Below are positions 23,247 through 38,200 of a DNA stretch of 64,000 bases, piece after piece. The stretch lies in contig CAJJDP010000124.1 of assembly GCA_905182995.1 (NCBI GenBank), positions 213,072 through 277,071 of the forward strand. Direction: 5' to 3'. The translations under genes and the position numbers were made by a program. The notes under the pieces were generated by a model. The model saw only the letters and a program-made list of their open reading frames with translations, was not told the origin of the DNA and made no database searches. Source of the DNA: Paramecium octaurelia (lineage: Eukaryota; Ciliophora; Oligohymenophorea; Peniculida; Parameciidae). Numbering within the stretch: the first letter of the stretch is position 1; every line of letters begins with the position of its first letter.

Positions 23247-26200
23247 ATGATTTTAAGTTTATTGATTTTATAACAATACTTCCGATAGACAAATACGAAG
23301 TGCAGTACTAAATTTACAATTTTAAGCTACTCTGAATGACGAGCACCATTTTGAGTTGTCAATAGGGGAACGATTTGACTTAAACATGAATGACAATTTT
23401 ATTGGTTCCAATTTGAGATTTTCATTAGTGGGTTCGCATAGTCGGCAATTCACAGTCTAACAACGCTTGCATTTGGTTGGAATACAACCCCTCTTTGAGG
23501 ATTATATCACCATAAAGTAATGGGGAGAACTCTTAGCCTTATTACGTGGAACCCAGGAATAATATTACATCCAATATGGAATGTGCGATTTTCAATAGGC
23601 TCCCGTGTTTGACAACATAATTCAGCTATTGCCCAGAAGAAATTGCGTTGATCTCACTTAAGACACGCTTTCTTCGTTTGTAGTTTTATGTGCAGAAGGA
23701 ACTCTATATTAGTTGCAATATGTGTAAGTGGGTGGACAAATCCAAGAATTCCAGTATCAGCTGAAGTAACAACCGAAGAAGTTCATGATCAACATGGTAA
23801 ATGGAGTCGTGATAGTCATCTAAGTGGCAGATGAATGCATTATAGATACATATTATCAACAGAAGAGAGGGATGCAATTAAATGCATAAACTTTATCAGA
23901 ATTGACGATGCAGCAAGTCGAAAACTTCTCCATCAATGATATTACTGTGAAAGCCGATTAGATTATTATTGCACATCAACTTAGTCTCATGATCTATTTG
24001 ACAATTGAAATTTAGAATAATTAACCTGTGTTTACACTAATAAAATTAGGGAGGTTTGAGTTTGACCTCCTCAAAATTAGTGCTTACTTAGATAATTATC
24101 AAGATCTTATAGTCGTAGTCCTTATACCTGACAACAGATTGTATTTTATCGAAACGAACAAACAATATCAATTAGATTCCTAAATTAATATCAAAAAAGC
24201 TAACTTACAAGCATCCTCCACTTATTGTTCTATTCACGATGGCAAAAACCTAATTATTTATAAATTCAGTGAGGGCTTAAAAGTATTAATGTTTCAGGAG
24301 GACCTGGATCTCATTTAATACATATTTAATCCAGATTTGAATGATCTGATAATTGTCTAAGAAAGATAAATAAGTAGATTTGTTTTATCCGATGGTTATT
24401 TAATTTTGATACCACCAAAAGAGATTATCAAGAGTCCAGTGGAATTTTCAGTTGTGGCCAGTAGTGATTTAATGGAATGCGAAGCAAGAGTCTCTTATAT
24501 TGTAACGAGCAGTGTCAATTCACAATTGCTTAAGCCTTATTCCTATCCTAATCCATATCCTAATATTATATTCTTTCCCAAATTCCCCTCCATTTATAGT
24601 TTGAATTAGGTCTCAATTTCAGGGCCAAATCAGAAAATGCTTGTAACTGTAAAAGAGAATGATTGGCAATTAATTAACATTATCACAGATTATAAAAAAA
24701 TGATTCCAATTTCAGGATTGAATGAGAAACGATTAAAACTCGCAAGTGTCAACGTTGAAATAAATCATCTTATTCCCAAAAAAATACACTTTATACTGCA
24801 ATATTATCAAAATCAATAATTGTATACTGAGTTCTTATCTTGTGAATTCAATAGACAATAATTGAAGATTCATTGTGACAAAGAATACATAATAGATATT
24901 GATATTGTCATAACTCAAGATTAGATATTTTATAGTTATAATCTGGAAGAAAACGAAGTATTCATCTATGTTGTAAATAAAAATGACGTTATCATATACA
25001 AATGGTTTGTCAATCAGTTGAGTCTATAGAGGAGAGTATAGTTAGTTAACGAGAATGAGTAGCACATTTAATCATCGATCTCTTAGATAATTTAAGTGAA
25101 TAATCTCCTGGTTATTCTGAGGGGGGACATTGTCTACCTGTTTTAAATATCGGGAGATGACTAAATTAGAATAGACGGGGCATTTTTATAACAAAAGAAC
25201 TATTTGACTGAGTTTAAACCCAGTTAAGTAAAAGTTAGTCAAATTTGGAATCTGATTTTTATTGTTAATGGAGGTGATATCCTTGTGATTCAGTGTTATG
25301 AGACTTGCGATTTGGTGAATAAAATAGTGATATAGAATGCCATGAGTTTGTAGATTTAGATTCAAATGGAGAAGGTGTTGATTGTGTTGGCTGAGATTGA
25401 ATCTGAATTGTCTTTGATGGAATACTTGATAAAGGACCCTCATTATATAGTGTATCAGAAGAGATTTTAAACCTATCACTTTTGGCTTTAAAAATAGATG
25501 CTGAATAATTATTAGGATAACGTATTTTATGTATTCGCTTATAGTCCAGTGTTGAAATAACGAGTAATTTTGATATATAAGGTGTTGGTTGAATTGAGAG
25601 ATTCCTTATTGACTATGATCAATGTCGGAGAGGATAACCAGGAGTCCTTGTGTTCAGTGAGTGGGTTGAATCAAAAAATAATGTACATTCACATGGACAA
25701 ATCAGATTTAATATACTTACTAACAAACGATTTGCGATCAACAATCTATGTCGATAATAAATTAGATAGCATGTTTATTCATTAATTGCAAGTGGAATCC
25801 TCCTTTTTCAATATTGACTATCCTCTCTAATAAAAGTATCAATAGACCATCAAGTTCGTAGATCTAAAAACAATCATCTATAAAAATGTCGATCAGAAGG
25901 AGTTTAAAATAACATAAGACATAAAAATACCCATTGACAACTCATTCTTCACTGGATTGATAACTAATTTAAGAGCTGAGAATGCACAGTTGGAAATCCA
26001 GAAATCAGTTCAATTGACTGAGAACAAACGATCCTTCAAATCAGATGTTATTAATACTTGTCAACTTGATGAGATCACCGTGATTCTAACTCATAAAACC
26101 ATTGAATTTATGTACTTTAATTTCCAAGACTATTTCGAATCCTTAGATATAACTGATTTAAAGGCTGAACTTGGCAATGTGTTTTGCAGTTCTCACATCA

Positions 26201-27406
26201 CCAAATTGATTGCTTTCAGATACCTGAATATTACTGGTTAGTACATACAATTCATCTAATGTACTCAACAGAAATGCTCGAAACAAGGCAATCCTCAGTT
26301 GATGAAAGAGGATGAATACATCTTCTCCTTAATGATCATCAATTCTACTTTGATCACACTTAGCAAAGATTTGAAATACAACTAAGCTTTGCTCAATATC
26401 TATGATATCAAGAGGAACGAATTCCAGATATCACTCTAACCAACAGAAAAGATTGACAAGCAGAGAGCGAATCAAGACTTCAATATCAAGTATATCAGCA
26501 TGCAATTCTACTAGGTGAATGGAATTATGATTTACAAACTATTTCTCACTGAAACGAGTAATGGTCTATTGTATGTTGATATGGCACAAGAAAAATATAT
26601 GTAAGTGAAATCTAATGTGATCAATCTCAATTTGCAGACTCTCTTGTAAAGCAATGGCTTATTTGAAGTAGATGACTAAATCTATATAAGTACGTTATCC
26701 ACCTAGGAGCCTAAAGACTTCCATATAGAAGGCTACACTGAATTTTATCTCCTTATAATCACAGCCAATTCACTTCACTATGGACTGATTGTGCAATTCA
26801 AGGGATCCAAATTATCCGAGACCTCTATAGCCTACCTGCTTCATACTCATTAATTGTGGAATGTAGTCACCTTCACTCAGGTTAAATAATCCTATTTGGC
26901 TCTTGGCTACATTGTCCCTGATAAGTTCGAATTGATGGTTGCCATGTACAAAATACCAACTACTGTATCTACTAATTTGAAGTCGAGTCCCGTCCTGGTT
27001 CATGGAGCAATCAATATTTAATTAGACAGGAATCTGAATTAATTGATGTTCTTACTAGAAAATGAGGGCTAGGAAGTCTTCCTTTATTTTAAAGATAAGG
27101 ATCCTACCATAATATTTTAGGCCAAAATCTTCAATAGTTCATATCTAATTATCAATAGTAGTGTGAAAAATCATGAATTCACTTTGGTGGCCAGCAATTA
27201 CTATTATGAGAATTCCATATAAATAGTAATTTTGAATTAAGTAAAGAAGGGGGGATTTGGCGTCGTAGTAAGATATTGATTATAAATTGTAGATGGTTAT
27301 TTTGATACTGGTTGGTTGCATCATAGTGTTAGGTCTGCTGGCTTACTTGTTTTTCAAGATTCGCTCTAAGGACCAAGTAGTTAATTCCATCACTTTGCTA
27401 GAATGA
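23247..27406 (+). CDS. Large single-pass membrane protein, paralog family member A
   Basis: A 1,370-residue protein, the first of seven related giants in this window. The signal peptide starts at MILSLLILQQYF and is followed by Cys (TNTKC), just where the 22-nt intron 23305-23326 falls. The long ectodomain shows repeated beta-rich units with no named domain. The family motif is near 25490-25620: VFAYSPVLKQRVILIYK, then LRDSLLTMI. The 25-nt intron 27268-27292 lies directly before the C-terminal anchor (MVILILVGCIIVLGLLAYLF, then a short tail). If it is retained, translation stops at TGA 27278-27280 and the anchor is lost. An in-frame ATG at 23085 would add about 54 residues, but 23247 puts the hydrophobic signal at the very N-terminus. 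Function unknown. Confidence 0.82.
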
Positions 27407-27502
27407 ATTATTATATATATATACACGAGAAATACATGATTTATTTAAATCAATGATATCATGGTTCTAATAATGAGGGATGCTGATTAAATTATTATTA
27501 TA

Positions 27503-30500
27503 ATGTTAAATTATTTGCTCCTGATTGAATTAATAGTACAAACAATTTAACTTAAATGCAGTAACTGATTGAATATCATTAGAGTCAATCAAATTACGCT
27601 CTACAGTTCCACTTTCGAACGAATTGAGAAAGATTTAGGCCAATTAGTTTAAGGTGAGAATGTTGAATATTCCTTGAATGGAATTAGCGATTATTTCGAT
27701 ATTGTGCAAATTATGAACCCACTAACAGAAGATTACAGCACTGAAGATTTTAGTATGACTTAATTAAGAATTAGCAAACGCAACCTTCATTGATTTACAC
27801 ACAATGAAGAATGGGTTTTATCACGAAAATTCAAGAGCCCTGCTGTTTCGGAAGTATTCAATATATCAAGTGCGCTATCCGACCATTGATCAAGTGTTCT
27901 ACTCAACAATTCAAAAGTGCTCGTTTGTAAGGGTCATCAGAAATAATGTCATCCTATTGGCTTATGACACTAGACTGTGGATAGCCAAAAATAATGAATA
28001 TTACTTTGTAGATAGCTAGATTCTAGATATCGAGGTTGAAAATGGTTTCATATTAGTAACGACCTCAAAGAAAGTTATGATTCTCTATTATGATTATGCC
28101 CTTAAAGAAACTGGCACCGTCATTGATTCACGCCTCTTAAACAGTCTACTAGACACATACACCACCTATTCAATCATCTAAGCCAAGTATGCATTGAACG
28201 ATCTCCTCCTGTTGGATTCAACCAAAGGAGTGATTGCACTAAAAGTCAAATCCATAAATGAATTCGAGTTCGATTACATCTACTCAACTCCCTAAGATGC
28301 CAGTTACTACTCCTTTTCAGTGCTGAAAGATCTCAATTCTTACACCTTAGCCATGTCCTTCAATACAAACTAATTGATCGTATTTAATCGGCACCAAAAC
28401 GATCTACAATCATGGACCATTCAAGATCAAGCTCTCTAGAAAACTAAGATGGAGTTCATTGGAGAATTGGGCAGATAGCAATTCCTCTGCCTCTTTAATT
28501 CTACTTCTCTTTTGATACATCAAATCAATCCATCCTATGTAATCAAGACTATCATTTTTGAAAGTCCCATGATCGTCACATTCAATGTCTACAAGAGTGA
28601 AATCTATTTGGTTCAAGAGACCCAACAACAATCCTTTTTTATTTCCACTGGATTGCTTATCATGAAACTCAATAATTAAGCCAATTATGAATTATAAAGC
28701 TTATTATTAATCGCAACTGAATTAAATCAATGTGCAGTAACCATCAACTATGTCATTTACAATTATTTGGATAACAAACTTTACAAGAAGAACAATCTAC
28801 AACATCAAATCAAACAACTAATTAATTACCCTACTGATCCTTAAGTACCTATTTTTTAAGAAATAGGAGTCTCTGGATCGAACATCAAGGCTCAGATTGA
28901 ACTCCAGGACGAGAGCATTTCTTTGAAGCTTGGATACATGGAAGATGTTAAAATCAAAGGGATTGTGTGGTCTGATCTGAATGATCAACCCAATGATTCA
29001 GTCTATGTTGACATCTGCGAAGTAGACCAATACGTTTACTACTTAGTCCAATCCAAAATACTCAAAGCCACTCTATATCAATGTTCGATCAGCAATCCAT
29101 ATAATGAATTGAACTGCTAAAAAGTTCATTAGTTTTATCCTAATAGAATTCTGAGTAAGGATTCCTTTTAATGGATCCATGACAATTATGTCATCTTTGG
29201 TTACATCTCCAAATTCTAACACACTTTGGAACTTTACAAATTGAATCAATCCATTGTTTAAGAAATGTTCACTGTGGCTACAAGTCTAAAGGATGAGCAA
29301 TCTGAAATAACCTCATTTACTTTATCTAAAACTCATGTGTTTGTTGTTTAATAAAGAAAATAATAAATAGATATCATATCATTAGTCTCTTAACAAGTCA
29401 TTGACACTATTACAACATATGATGTGCCCTCTTATCGATTCAATCCTAAGACTGTTTAGCAATAATCAAATCTGTTGATCATTACTGGCAATCAGAATAT
29501 CATAATTGGCTATTTCTTTAATTCTTTCAGATTATTGGATTGCATTACATTTTCAGATAGTGAGTCCCTTGCAGTTGGAGTAACTAGCTATTCTTTCTTT
29601 GTTGCCATAGATTATGGGTACAAACAAGAAATTAGAGAATATAGTACAAGGATGTGGAAAATTAATCTACTAAAGGTCATACCTTTATTTCATTACATTT
29701 TACACAAACCTTTTCAAATACTCTCTCAAATGAATTTAGTTCTTCTTAAAGCATATACTCCGGTTTTATAATAAACTGTGTTATTAATCTATCAGCCTGA
29801 GGTTGAGTTAAGAGAGTGCCTAGTTACTAGTGCTCCTTTGGGTTGGTATGCAGAAAATGAATTGAACTTGGGAGTCACAGCCTTTCATTAATCTGGATTA
29901 TTGATCCACGCAGGGTCTTAGAAGTAATTTAAGAATTTCTTTGTGGCTAAAGACTTTTAAGCTGTAATTACATCTAAGTATGATTCAGTGTACATCCACA
30001 GAAAGGAACTGAATATATCCTATCTTACAATAGATTCTCCTGGGGTTATTGAGTAAGTGTAAAATGTAACCTTTCTCAATCTGATGACCAATATTGAGGC
30101 TGTTTAAACTCGTGGTGAATTGTATTTGGAATCTAAGATAGTGCAAATTCCGAATGATTGGTTTAAGGGTTTGGTGATTGATTTTAAAATAGAATGCTAA
30201 CAATGCAATGATTAAATAATACTGACACCAAAGGTTCATTAGATTTCAAATGTTCACCATTACGAAGATATCTTAAGCTATTGTCAATTAAACGAAACTC
30301 TCTAAGTGATACTTACAGACACTAGTCTCATTTTTTTAGATCATCAACATTATGTCAAGCATCAGCGTTTCTTCTTTGATTTTGAAACTTCATATACTCC
30401 ATAGAATATTTGGTGCAGAGACTCCATCATACTGATTACGGGGAGTACTGAAGTATTTTGGACTTAATTTATAGCTATGGTGATTAGAGAGGGAGATTCC

Positions 30501-31619
30501 TTTAGACTGGTGGATTAACCAGTGGTGATTAAAATTTATAAGAAGATATTGTAACTTGAAATTCTAGAACATTTCAATTTTATTCTTTTGGAAGCAAATG
30601 ATGAGGAAGACTAATCAAATTTATGCACATGGCATATAAATTATGCTTCTCCCAATTTCTTGAGTTTCTCAAAGATGTCATGCATCGATAAGTCAAAACA
30701 CCCAAACTTTTTGGTGAGGAGTTTTATCACCTATTCATTTGGAAACCTGGTTAGAGTGTTCATGAATGAATTGAATTTTGGGATCTATGTGCAAGATTTC
30801 CAGTACTAAAACGATTTCACAAAGTCTTTGATAATTCTTAATGATGTGATTAGGATATCTCCCAAGAGCAATCTGGAAGCATTGATAGGCGAGAAAATAA
30901 ACGAAGGGATTACATATCATAAAATTTTGAAGTGCGGAGATGAGGCTAATAAGAATTATCAAATTTTCAATGTGATTCTGTTGACCAGAGAAATTGCTCA
31001 TTTAAAGATGATTGTGAGATTTGAAGATGAATTGTTTAAAGAAATCATAATAACCAAATAGATTCAGAGGTATTCAGACTTTAAATTAATGTTTCAATCC
31101 TCAGTCGCTAAAGATTACTTAGCATTGGCTTACAAGAAAGAATCGACCCACTAGTACTCCATTTGCTTATACAAATTAGATACTAAATCTGAATTCATCT
31201 TGTAATTCGGAGGAATTGAAATCGTAGAATCTCAGAGCCAATTCTTCTCCCTTCTCTATGATGAGAATGACCAACTATTACTTCAATTGTAATTATCCAA
31301 CAAAAATTTATCCCTGTATAAAGTGGAAGAATTTGCAACACTTACATTCTTGGAAGATGCTCACGAATAACAATTGGTGTTGACAGCCAGCAATCTAGTT
31401 TCCTCAGCCAGCATGATTGTCCAAGCATACGAAATTGTACAGACATCTTCAATCACGTAAGAGAATTTCCTATGTCTTAGCTACTGGATCTTACTTATAC
31501 TTTTACTTCTCGCAATTACGATTCTGTCTTTAATGTTTTTTGTTATTTATTGGAAAAACCGGTAGAAGAAATAGAGAAAGAAAATGTCACTACAACAATA
31601 ATCGTTAATACTTAAATGA
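27503..31619 (+). CDS. Large single-pass membrane protein, paralog family member B
   Basis: About 1,357 residues. The signal peptide is MLNYLLLIELIVQ, followed by a Cys (LKCS) as in member A. A 5' intron at about 27561-27582 (GTAACT..ATTAG) is needed, but its exact end is uncertain because the plain 22-nt version leaves the frame off by one. The 22-nt intron 27753-27774 is clear. Central family motif near 29680-29800: VIPLFHYIL and AYTPVLQQTVLLIYQ. Near 30160 there is W-F-K-G-L followed by C-x2-C (IECQQCND). The anchor is LLLLAITILSLMFFVIYW, with a basic Q/K tail. It directly follows member A on the same strand (96 bp). Its TGA is only 8 bp from that of the convergent gene. Confidence 0.8.
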
Positions 31620-31627
31620 GTTATAAG

Positions 31628-34600
31628 TCAAATGATTTATTCTACGTAAGGTTCATACCCTTTCAAATTTAGTCCGTTTTTATAGGGATCAAAAGGATTC
31701 TATCCGTTATCAAATATTCCCTATTCCTACATCTCTCCAAACTTCTGGATCTGCTCCTCCAAGATCTTATCCCCTGGCAAATTCAATTTGTTCTCGAATG
31801 ACGAATCAATCAAGAACTCCGTGTTCAGCAACACTGACTTAACCACGTCCTTTTTCAACTTCCCCACTTCTGGCGGGAAGATCTCCTAAGGCGAGTAAGG
31901 ATTGAAACTGAAAGCCTTCATCTTCATTAGCTTTTGTAGCTACCCAATCAGAATGGAGAATACACTCTTCTCTTTACCAATCATCTTTCCTTTAATTGTG
32001 TTAATCCACAGTCTGCAAATTCGATTATTAATGTATGGACAATCCAGAGAAAATAGAAACATATTTAATGATTGTATGTAAACCTCTCCTTCTTCCTCCA
32101 GTATGTCTCTGGCGAATCTCTTGTACGCATAAACTATTTAGGTCATGTTCCTGTGACATAAACACAAGGGAGGCATGGTCTCTAATTCTATCAGTAATGC
32201 TGGTCTACGGGATCTTTTGGCAGAACTAATAGTTAAATGAGGAAAGATTTCTCCCTTTATTTTTGCAGCCAAACTAGCAAATCCCCCTCTTTTGCATCTC
32301 ACGTCTCCTCGGTTAATTGCTATCTCCTATTCGATGATCCCACCCTTCAATGGAAGGTCGAAGGTCCCCTGCTGAATGATGTGGGAAAAGGGGATCTCAA
32401 CAAATCCGCAACTCACTCTTTGCACCACACCATTCTCTAAATAGTAGCTAATCAATTCAAATAGCAAAACTAAATGTAAATCGTTGTATTTTTTCTCACA
32501 ATTCAAGAAAAAACCATTACTTCTATTCCTAGATGGAAATTCCCATATATCCTCATTTTCCTCATTGTACTTAGCCTTCACAATCGCTGTATTCTCTACG
32601 AACTCCTTATAAAACTTATCGTATATTCCCACCACAACTTCCCTCCTGAAACATGATTTCTTATCCTCCGGTGATGGTATTCCTTCTCCAGATAAAATCT
32701 TCACTTTGTAGACATTCCATGCCTTGCCTTTTTGCTCGACTTAAAATTTCCCCAACACATCAGGCTTAAATCGAAAAGAATAACTGGGTGGGTTTGCTTT
32801 GATCGAGAAGGGTCTTATATAATTAAACGGCATCTTTTAATAAAAGATTCGTTGTGCTCTAAGTGAATTCTCGTAGTAACCTTTCATCTAATATTTGATT
32901 TAGCAATTACTCGAAACAGCAACTCATTCAATCTATACTCAATCAAGGGGTGTTAATGAATCAAATAAAAAAAATCCTCCAAATTTATATAACCACTTCT
33001 CTCTCTATCCAATGTTTAATAGATGAAAATCACATCCTCAAATTTCACATTCAAATTCACCTTCTCAAACAACTACCTAATTTTACTCTTTTTAATATTA
33101 CTTCAATTATTGCATATTAACAACATCAGTCTCACCCTCCTTATATTAATCGAACTCCTATTTCAATAAATATATCAATTTTTGAGAATTATAAAACGTC
33201 TTTAATTACAACAATACAAATTTCTCGAATCCTCCATAATCATATGACTTTTATTGCATCAACGTCTAACCCTTAATCAAAATGCCCAATTTCAGAAGTC
33301 CAAAGAACATTTGCTATTGTGTCAGATATTTCAATTGAATTGTGTCCAAATCCTCAAAGTATTAATAAATATCCATCTTCAATTGTTGAGTAGATATCTG
33401 TGCCTTCTCTTCCTGCTTTACCTATATATCTTAGATGATCTCCTTTTGCAATGCTTACTTACTAAATTACCCTTAAATTTGCTTCAAATCCAATTTGTCA
33501 GGTGAGTTCTAATTTGATAAGTCAGACGACTTGGGACTCATTATAATCTACGCTGACAATCTATTCAATGACTTTCTATTCAAATTCCTTTGCAATTCGT
33601 ACAACTCCTTAAATTACTCCTAATTCAAAGGCGAGTTTATTTGATCAATCTTGTCCGATATTGACAACTCATGCTTTTTCTTCTTTATGAACTAATCAAA
33701 CTCAAGATCACTGATATTCAAATTTTTCTAATCAAGCTTACTCTCTTAGATCATCTAAAAAATAGCATTCGCACTCTCCTTGTCCACCTTGCCATTCGTT
33801 ACCTAAATTGTCTATTTAATGAAATGCTCCTTGTTTATTTTATTCTTTTCTTTAAAGTACTACTCTTGTAATTACGATATATTATCAATAGAATTAAAGT
33901 ACAATAGCATCAATTAGAGTTAAAATTTCTGTATTTTTGCAGTTTGTTATTATCTTATGCTTTTTTGATCCTCTATTATTTTGAGTGCGTCTGTTAGCAA
34001 TTTATTGTAAGCTACAACCTCCTCGTCTTTCTCAACCTACAGAAATATCCTAATTGCATTCATCTCAATCTTAGACAGAGCTCTGTCTATATACATTGAT
34101 AGGATATCTATGAAAATGTACAAAGCAACCTCTCCAGATGATGCCTGATCCTAATCCTATAACAGCAAACTAAATGTCATCACAGAATCATCCTGAATTA
34201 TTAGATTGACCAAAGATTAATACATTTCTAGATTCAACCTTGAATCAATTGCTTAAGGACTTTGCTAAAGCTTCTACTTAAATAGTTGAAAGTTCATCGA
34301 AGTATTCCCATAGTCGGTCATCAAATTATGGACAACTGACATTTGCTTTTCCTCAAATCCCCATTCCCATTCTTTATTCAATAATTTTAGGGAATCAGCT
34401 GTAAACAGCTTTTCTGATTATGTGATTTCATCAAAAAAGATGTCAACCAATAAACGATACTTGATGATTATATGATTTAATGCCATAAACATTAATTCCG
34501 GTTAATCATCAACAATGTGATAACATAACTTCAAAGTGCTCACTCCCTCTTTCACTTTGTAATATTTGTTTATTATTCTATAATTATCTTCTCCAATATC

Positions 34601-35260
34601 AATATTTATATATTTAAACGCCTATTCTAATTCACTCTAACGCAGAAGGAACTCCGCATTAGGATCATCCAATGCGGTGAATAAATCAAATGGATGTATT
34701 TGCTTAAACATAAACTCAGTTTTCAACCACTCTATTAATTTCACTCTCAAATTTTCATCCTTTTTCTCCTACTCCTCCATCTCCAATTACTTTTGAGTCG
34801 ATAGCTAAAATTTACTCTATCGATTATTAGAAATTTGGTCTGGAGTTGAATCCGGAGAGAAAGAAGTAAAAGATGTCTGACTTACCTTTTAATCCTTTCC
34901 TTTAAAAGCCCGATGAGCATTGTTTAAAATTGAAATTCTTTATCTTTTCTTTTTTGCTAAATCCTTTTTATTCTAATCTTGCTCTTATTCTTGACCTGCA
35001 TACACAACTTATTAAGGCACCATATCTTGTTCCTGTTACACTTCTTAATGTTCAATTAGTTCTTCATTTTGTTCACCGCCTTAAGGGCCTTTCTCCAAAG
35101 ATTGATTTCGTGAGTGCTCTTTGCTTAGAACTTCATTTGATTTATTATCCTTTGGAGAATTCAAATTTTAAGATGATCCTTAAGAATTTAACTTTGATTT
35201 CGAGTTAGATTGGGATTTATTCAGATGATCTGGAGATTATACTTCAATCTCTTGTTACAT
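31628..35260 (-). CDS. EF-hand-like protein with C2-like C-terminal domain (possibly nephrocystin-related)
   Basis: A 1,194-residue cytosolic protein. Introns are 33077-33101 (25 nt) and 32888-32910 (23 nt); both are needed. The N-terminal 120 residues are Q-, E- and S-rich and probably disordered. There are long helical regions, then one EF-hand-like loop near residue 740 (DRERSGYINLEDFFYLI). A beta-rich domain follows (about 830-1000: VYKVKILSGEGIPSP, VLLFELISYYLENG, SCGFVEIPF), which looks like a C2-type fold of the kind found in nephrocystin 1/4 proteins of the ciliary transition zone. That link is a guess from pattern. It has no signal and no membrane segment, so it is unrelated to the giant genes on both sides. 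The start lies 28 bp from the stop of the upstream gene. Confidence 0.8.
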
Positions 35261-35288
35261 AATTTTATATATATATATATTAAGAAAA

Positions 35289-38200
35289 TCAAACTTCTGT
35301 TAATAATTTCTATTTCCCTTATCTTTTTCTCTTCTTTTGGCAATATATTGTTACGGATAACCCCAAGATCACAACCACCACCACAATCACCAATATTATC
35401 CATATTTTAAAGTGAGAAGGCTCAGATTCAATCAATTCAATATTCAATCTCAAATTTATTATAGCTTCTTGATATGAATTCTTCAATAAAATCTAAACAT
35501 CTTCTTAAACTGAATCCTTTTCAATACAAAGTGTAGGAGATCTTCTTAATATATAGTGTTCCAATTTTTCTTTGTTTTCTACTGAACTCAATAAATGTAA
35601 CTACCCCTTATGCTTATAAACAAAGGTTTAAACAGGTTTTTAATCTTCATGGTTCTTCAACTTTAAATAGGCTATAGATGACAAGGGTCCAGTCTTGTTA
35701 GAATCATCATTCAAATCATAAAGCAATAATTCATGATCTCTTTCGGACTAATAAACTAAAGATAGTATATTTTCCGTCAGCTATTAACTTTGATATTCAT
35801 TATTCAAACTCCAACTACCGTATTACTGATAACTATTCTTATACTTAAAATTAGAGAGATCACACAAATGATTTTTTGAACAATCAACCTTATATTCATA
35901 GGCATATGAAATAGAATTATTAAAAGTTATAACTATTTAATTTTCATTCATTACCATTCCGGTGCACTTATAATCAAGAGGACTAAACATGCCCTATTCT
36001 TTAATATTATCTGCTATATTAAAAGGATAGAAATAATTCTATTTAGTAGTCTAAGCTACGTCATAAGCGATTAATTCAAATAAAGACAATTCACTAATGC
36101 AGTAAAAATAATAAACATAATCCTTGATATGTTGAATCTCAATTGACTAGGGGTATTAAAAGGGATAAACTCTTAAAATAAGTTAAAATTCATTAAAATT
36201 TGTGGGATCATCTTTAGTATCATAAGCTATTACATAATTCAAAATCCAAACAAAAAATCTATCCTAGTTTTAAAATGCTTTTTTGATGTAATAATTAAAA
36301 GTAAGTGATCCTGGTAATAATGTAAATTTAGAATCTTTATATTATATTGTTTTAATATGATATTATTGATTTTAAGTAGCTTAAACATAGATAAGATCTT
36401 TTTGGATATAAAGAATATTGATAAATTAGTATTGGTTATCTAATTCTAATTCTGCAGTTTTAAAGTCTTCTTTAGAAACTAAAACAATCTTATTCTTAAA
36501 CAATTAAATCAAATTTTGATCATCATATTGCATAATAGATTCACTATATTCAATAGAATTTTCTTATTTAACCAAAGTCTTTTATAATTTTATGTCTCCA
36601 CTAGCTTATTTTAAATCCATATCAAGAGCCTAACCACTATACCAAGATTATCCTATATTAAAGCAATGAACATCATCTTAATCTTTCACATATGTAAAAT
36701 TCATTTATTTCTCTGTACTAAATAAATCTACTCCTCGATTTATTAATTAAATTGGAACCTCCTTAATTGTTGAGTAATAATCAGTATTAGAAATCTTTCC
36801 TTCTAATTTAATACCTTTGTTGTATGTTTACTATTTTAATTAAGTATTTATGGTAGTGCTTACGAAATAATTGCCATCTATAAAATAAATATAAAATTTT
36901 TATGAATTCGCTTCAGTTTCAGTAATGAAAACATAATTATTTGAAGATGATATCTGAGCAGATTGAGTATCTAAAATCATGAATTATGAGTTTAGACTTG
37001 TCTCATTTGCTTTGTAAATTAAAAGTGCCTTTTTAGCAGTCTTTTCATGAGTACCTATTATGTATAGTTGTTCATTAAAATAATTGCTATCAAATAATGT
37101 AATATCGTTTTATGCATGATGATATAAACTATGACTTCTTTAATAATAAATATCCCCTATATTTTGAATATTATATGTGAGTATTCCATACAAATCTTAT
37201 TATTTGATTAAAATAGAAAAATGACCATTAGTAATTGCAACACTAATAGCTGCTTGACTCTCTAAAGGTATAAACCAGACTAATGTTAACTTTTAATATT
37301 AAATGCTGTATAAAGACAATTTAATATTATCATAGGCAAATAGCATGTCCTACCTAAACGGTGATGTAAAAATCTGATTCACATCCTTTAATCCTACTGA
37401 AAGCTTTTTCCATCCTTGTGTATTGATGCCATAAATTTCAACATCCTTCTCGATTACTATAAACAAATTGGTTCCATCCGTTGAAATAGTCTTCCCTTGA
37501 GATTGTAACTCAATAATTTAAAATTCTTAGAATTATTTTTAATCAGAAGGTAAAAAATTGACTTTTACTTATTTGTCATTCAAATTAGCAAAATAAAGGC
37601 CGTCTTTACTTATCCACCAAATTTGGTTTTGAGAATCCTCTAGTTTTAGAAAATTTATTTTTTGAAACCAAATATCACAGCCAAAGCCCCATTCTGGAAG
37701 ATTTTCACACTTATAACCTTCTATTTCAAGGTTCTATTTTTGTTGAATCAAGTATACGTATTATGAATCAAGATCTGAAATCGCCTTTCTGTAAATAACA
37801 TCAGTTGAGTCTAAATTAGTCCGAAAATCATCCTTCTTGTTTTTCACTTCTATTTTTAAAATGTCACTATTCTAAAATTCAAATTTGAGATTTGGTCCTG
37901 AACATGCAGGCTAGAATTTAGCTGTTTATTCATCCAAATTCACTCCGTAAGCAAATAAGGCCGATGAGGATTGAGTCAAGTACATTTTTAATGTATCTGT
38001 TGGAACTACTCTATAGTAAATAGTAACATAGCACTTAGGCAAATTGTATTCTTCTGCGATTTGAACTTAACTGTACTCTTCTAAAAGTTTATCGGATTTA
38101 AATCTTAAATAATAACCACTATTAATTGAGTAGCGATAAATGTCAGTATCATCCAAGGCTAAGATGCTGTCGAAATTTGGATTTGAAATCAGTTTAAACT

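Noticed and set aside
35269-35281. Short (TA)n run as a possible regulatory repeat
   Set aside because: It is coding or boundary sequence at a 28-bp gene junction, and TA runs are common in this AT-rich DNA.
33254-35410. Plus-strand Leu-rich ORFs at 33254, 33671, 34930 and 35210
   Set aside because: Antisense of the EF-hand/C2-like gene and of the 3' end of member D.
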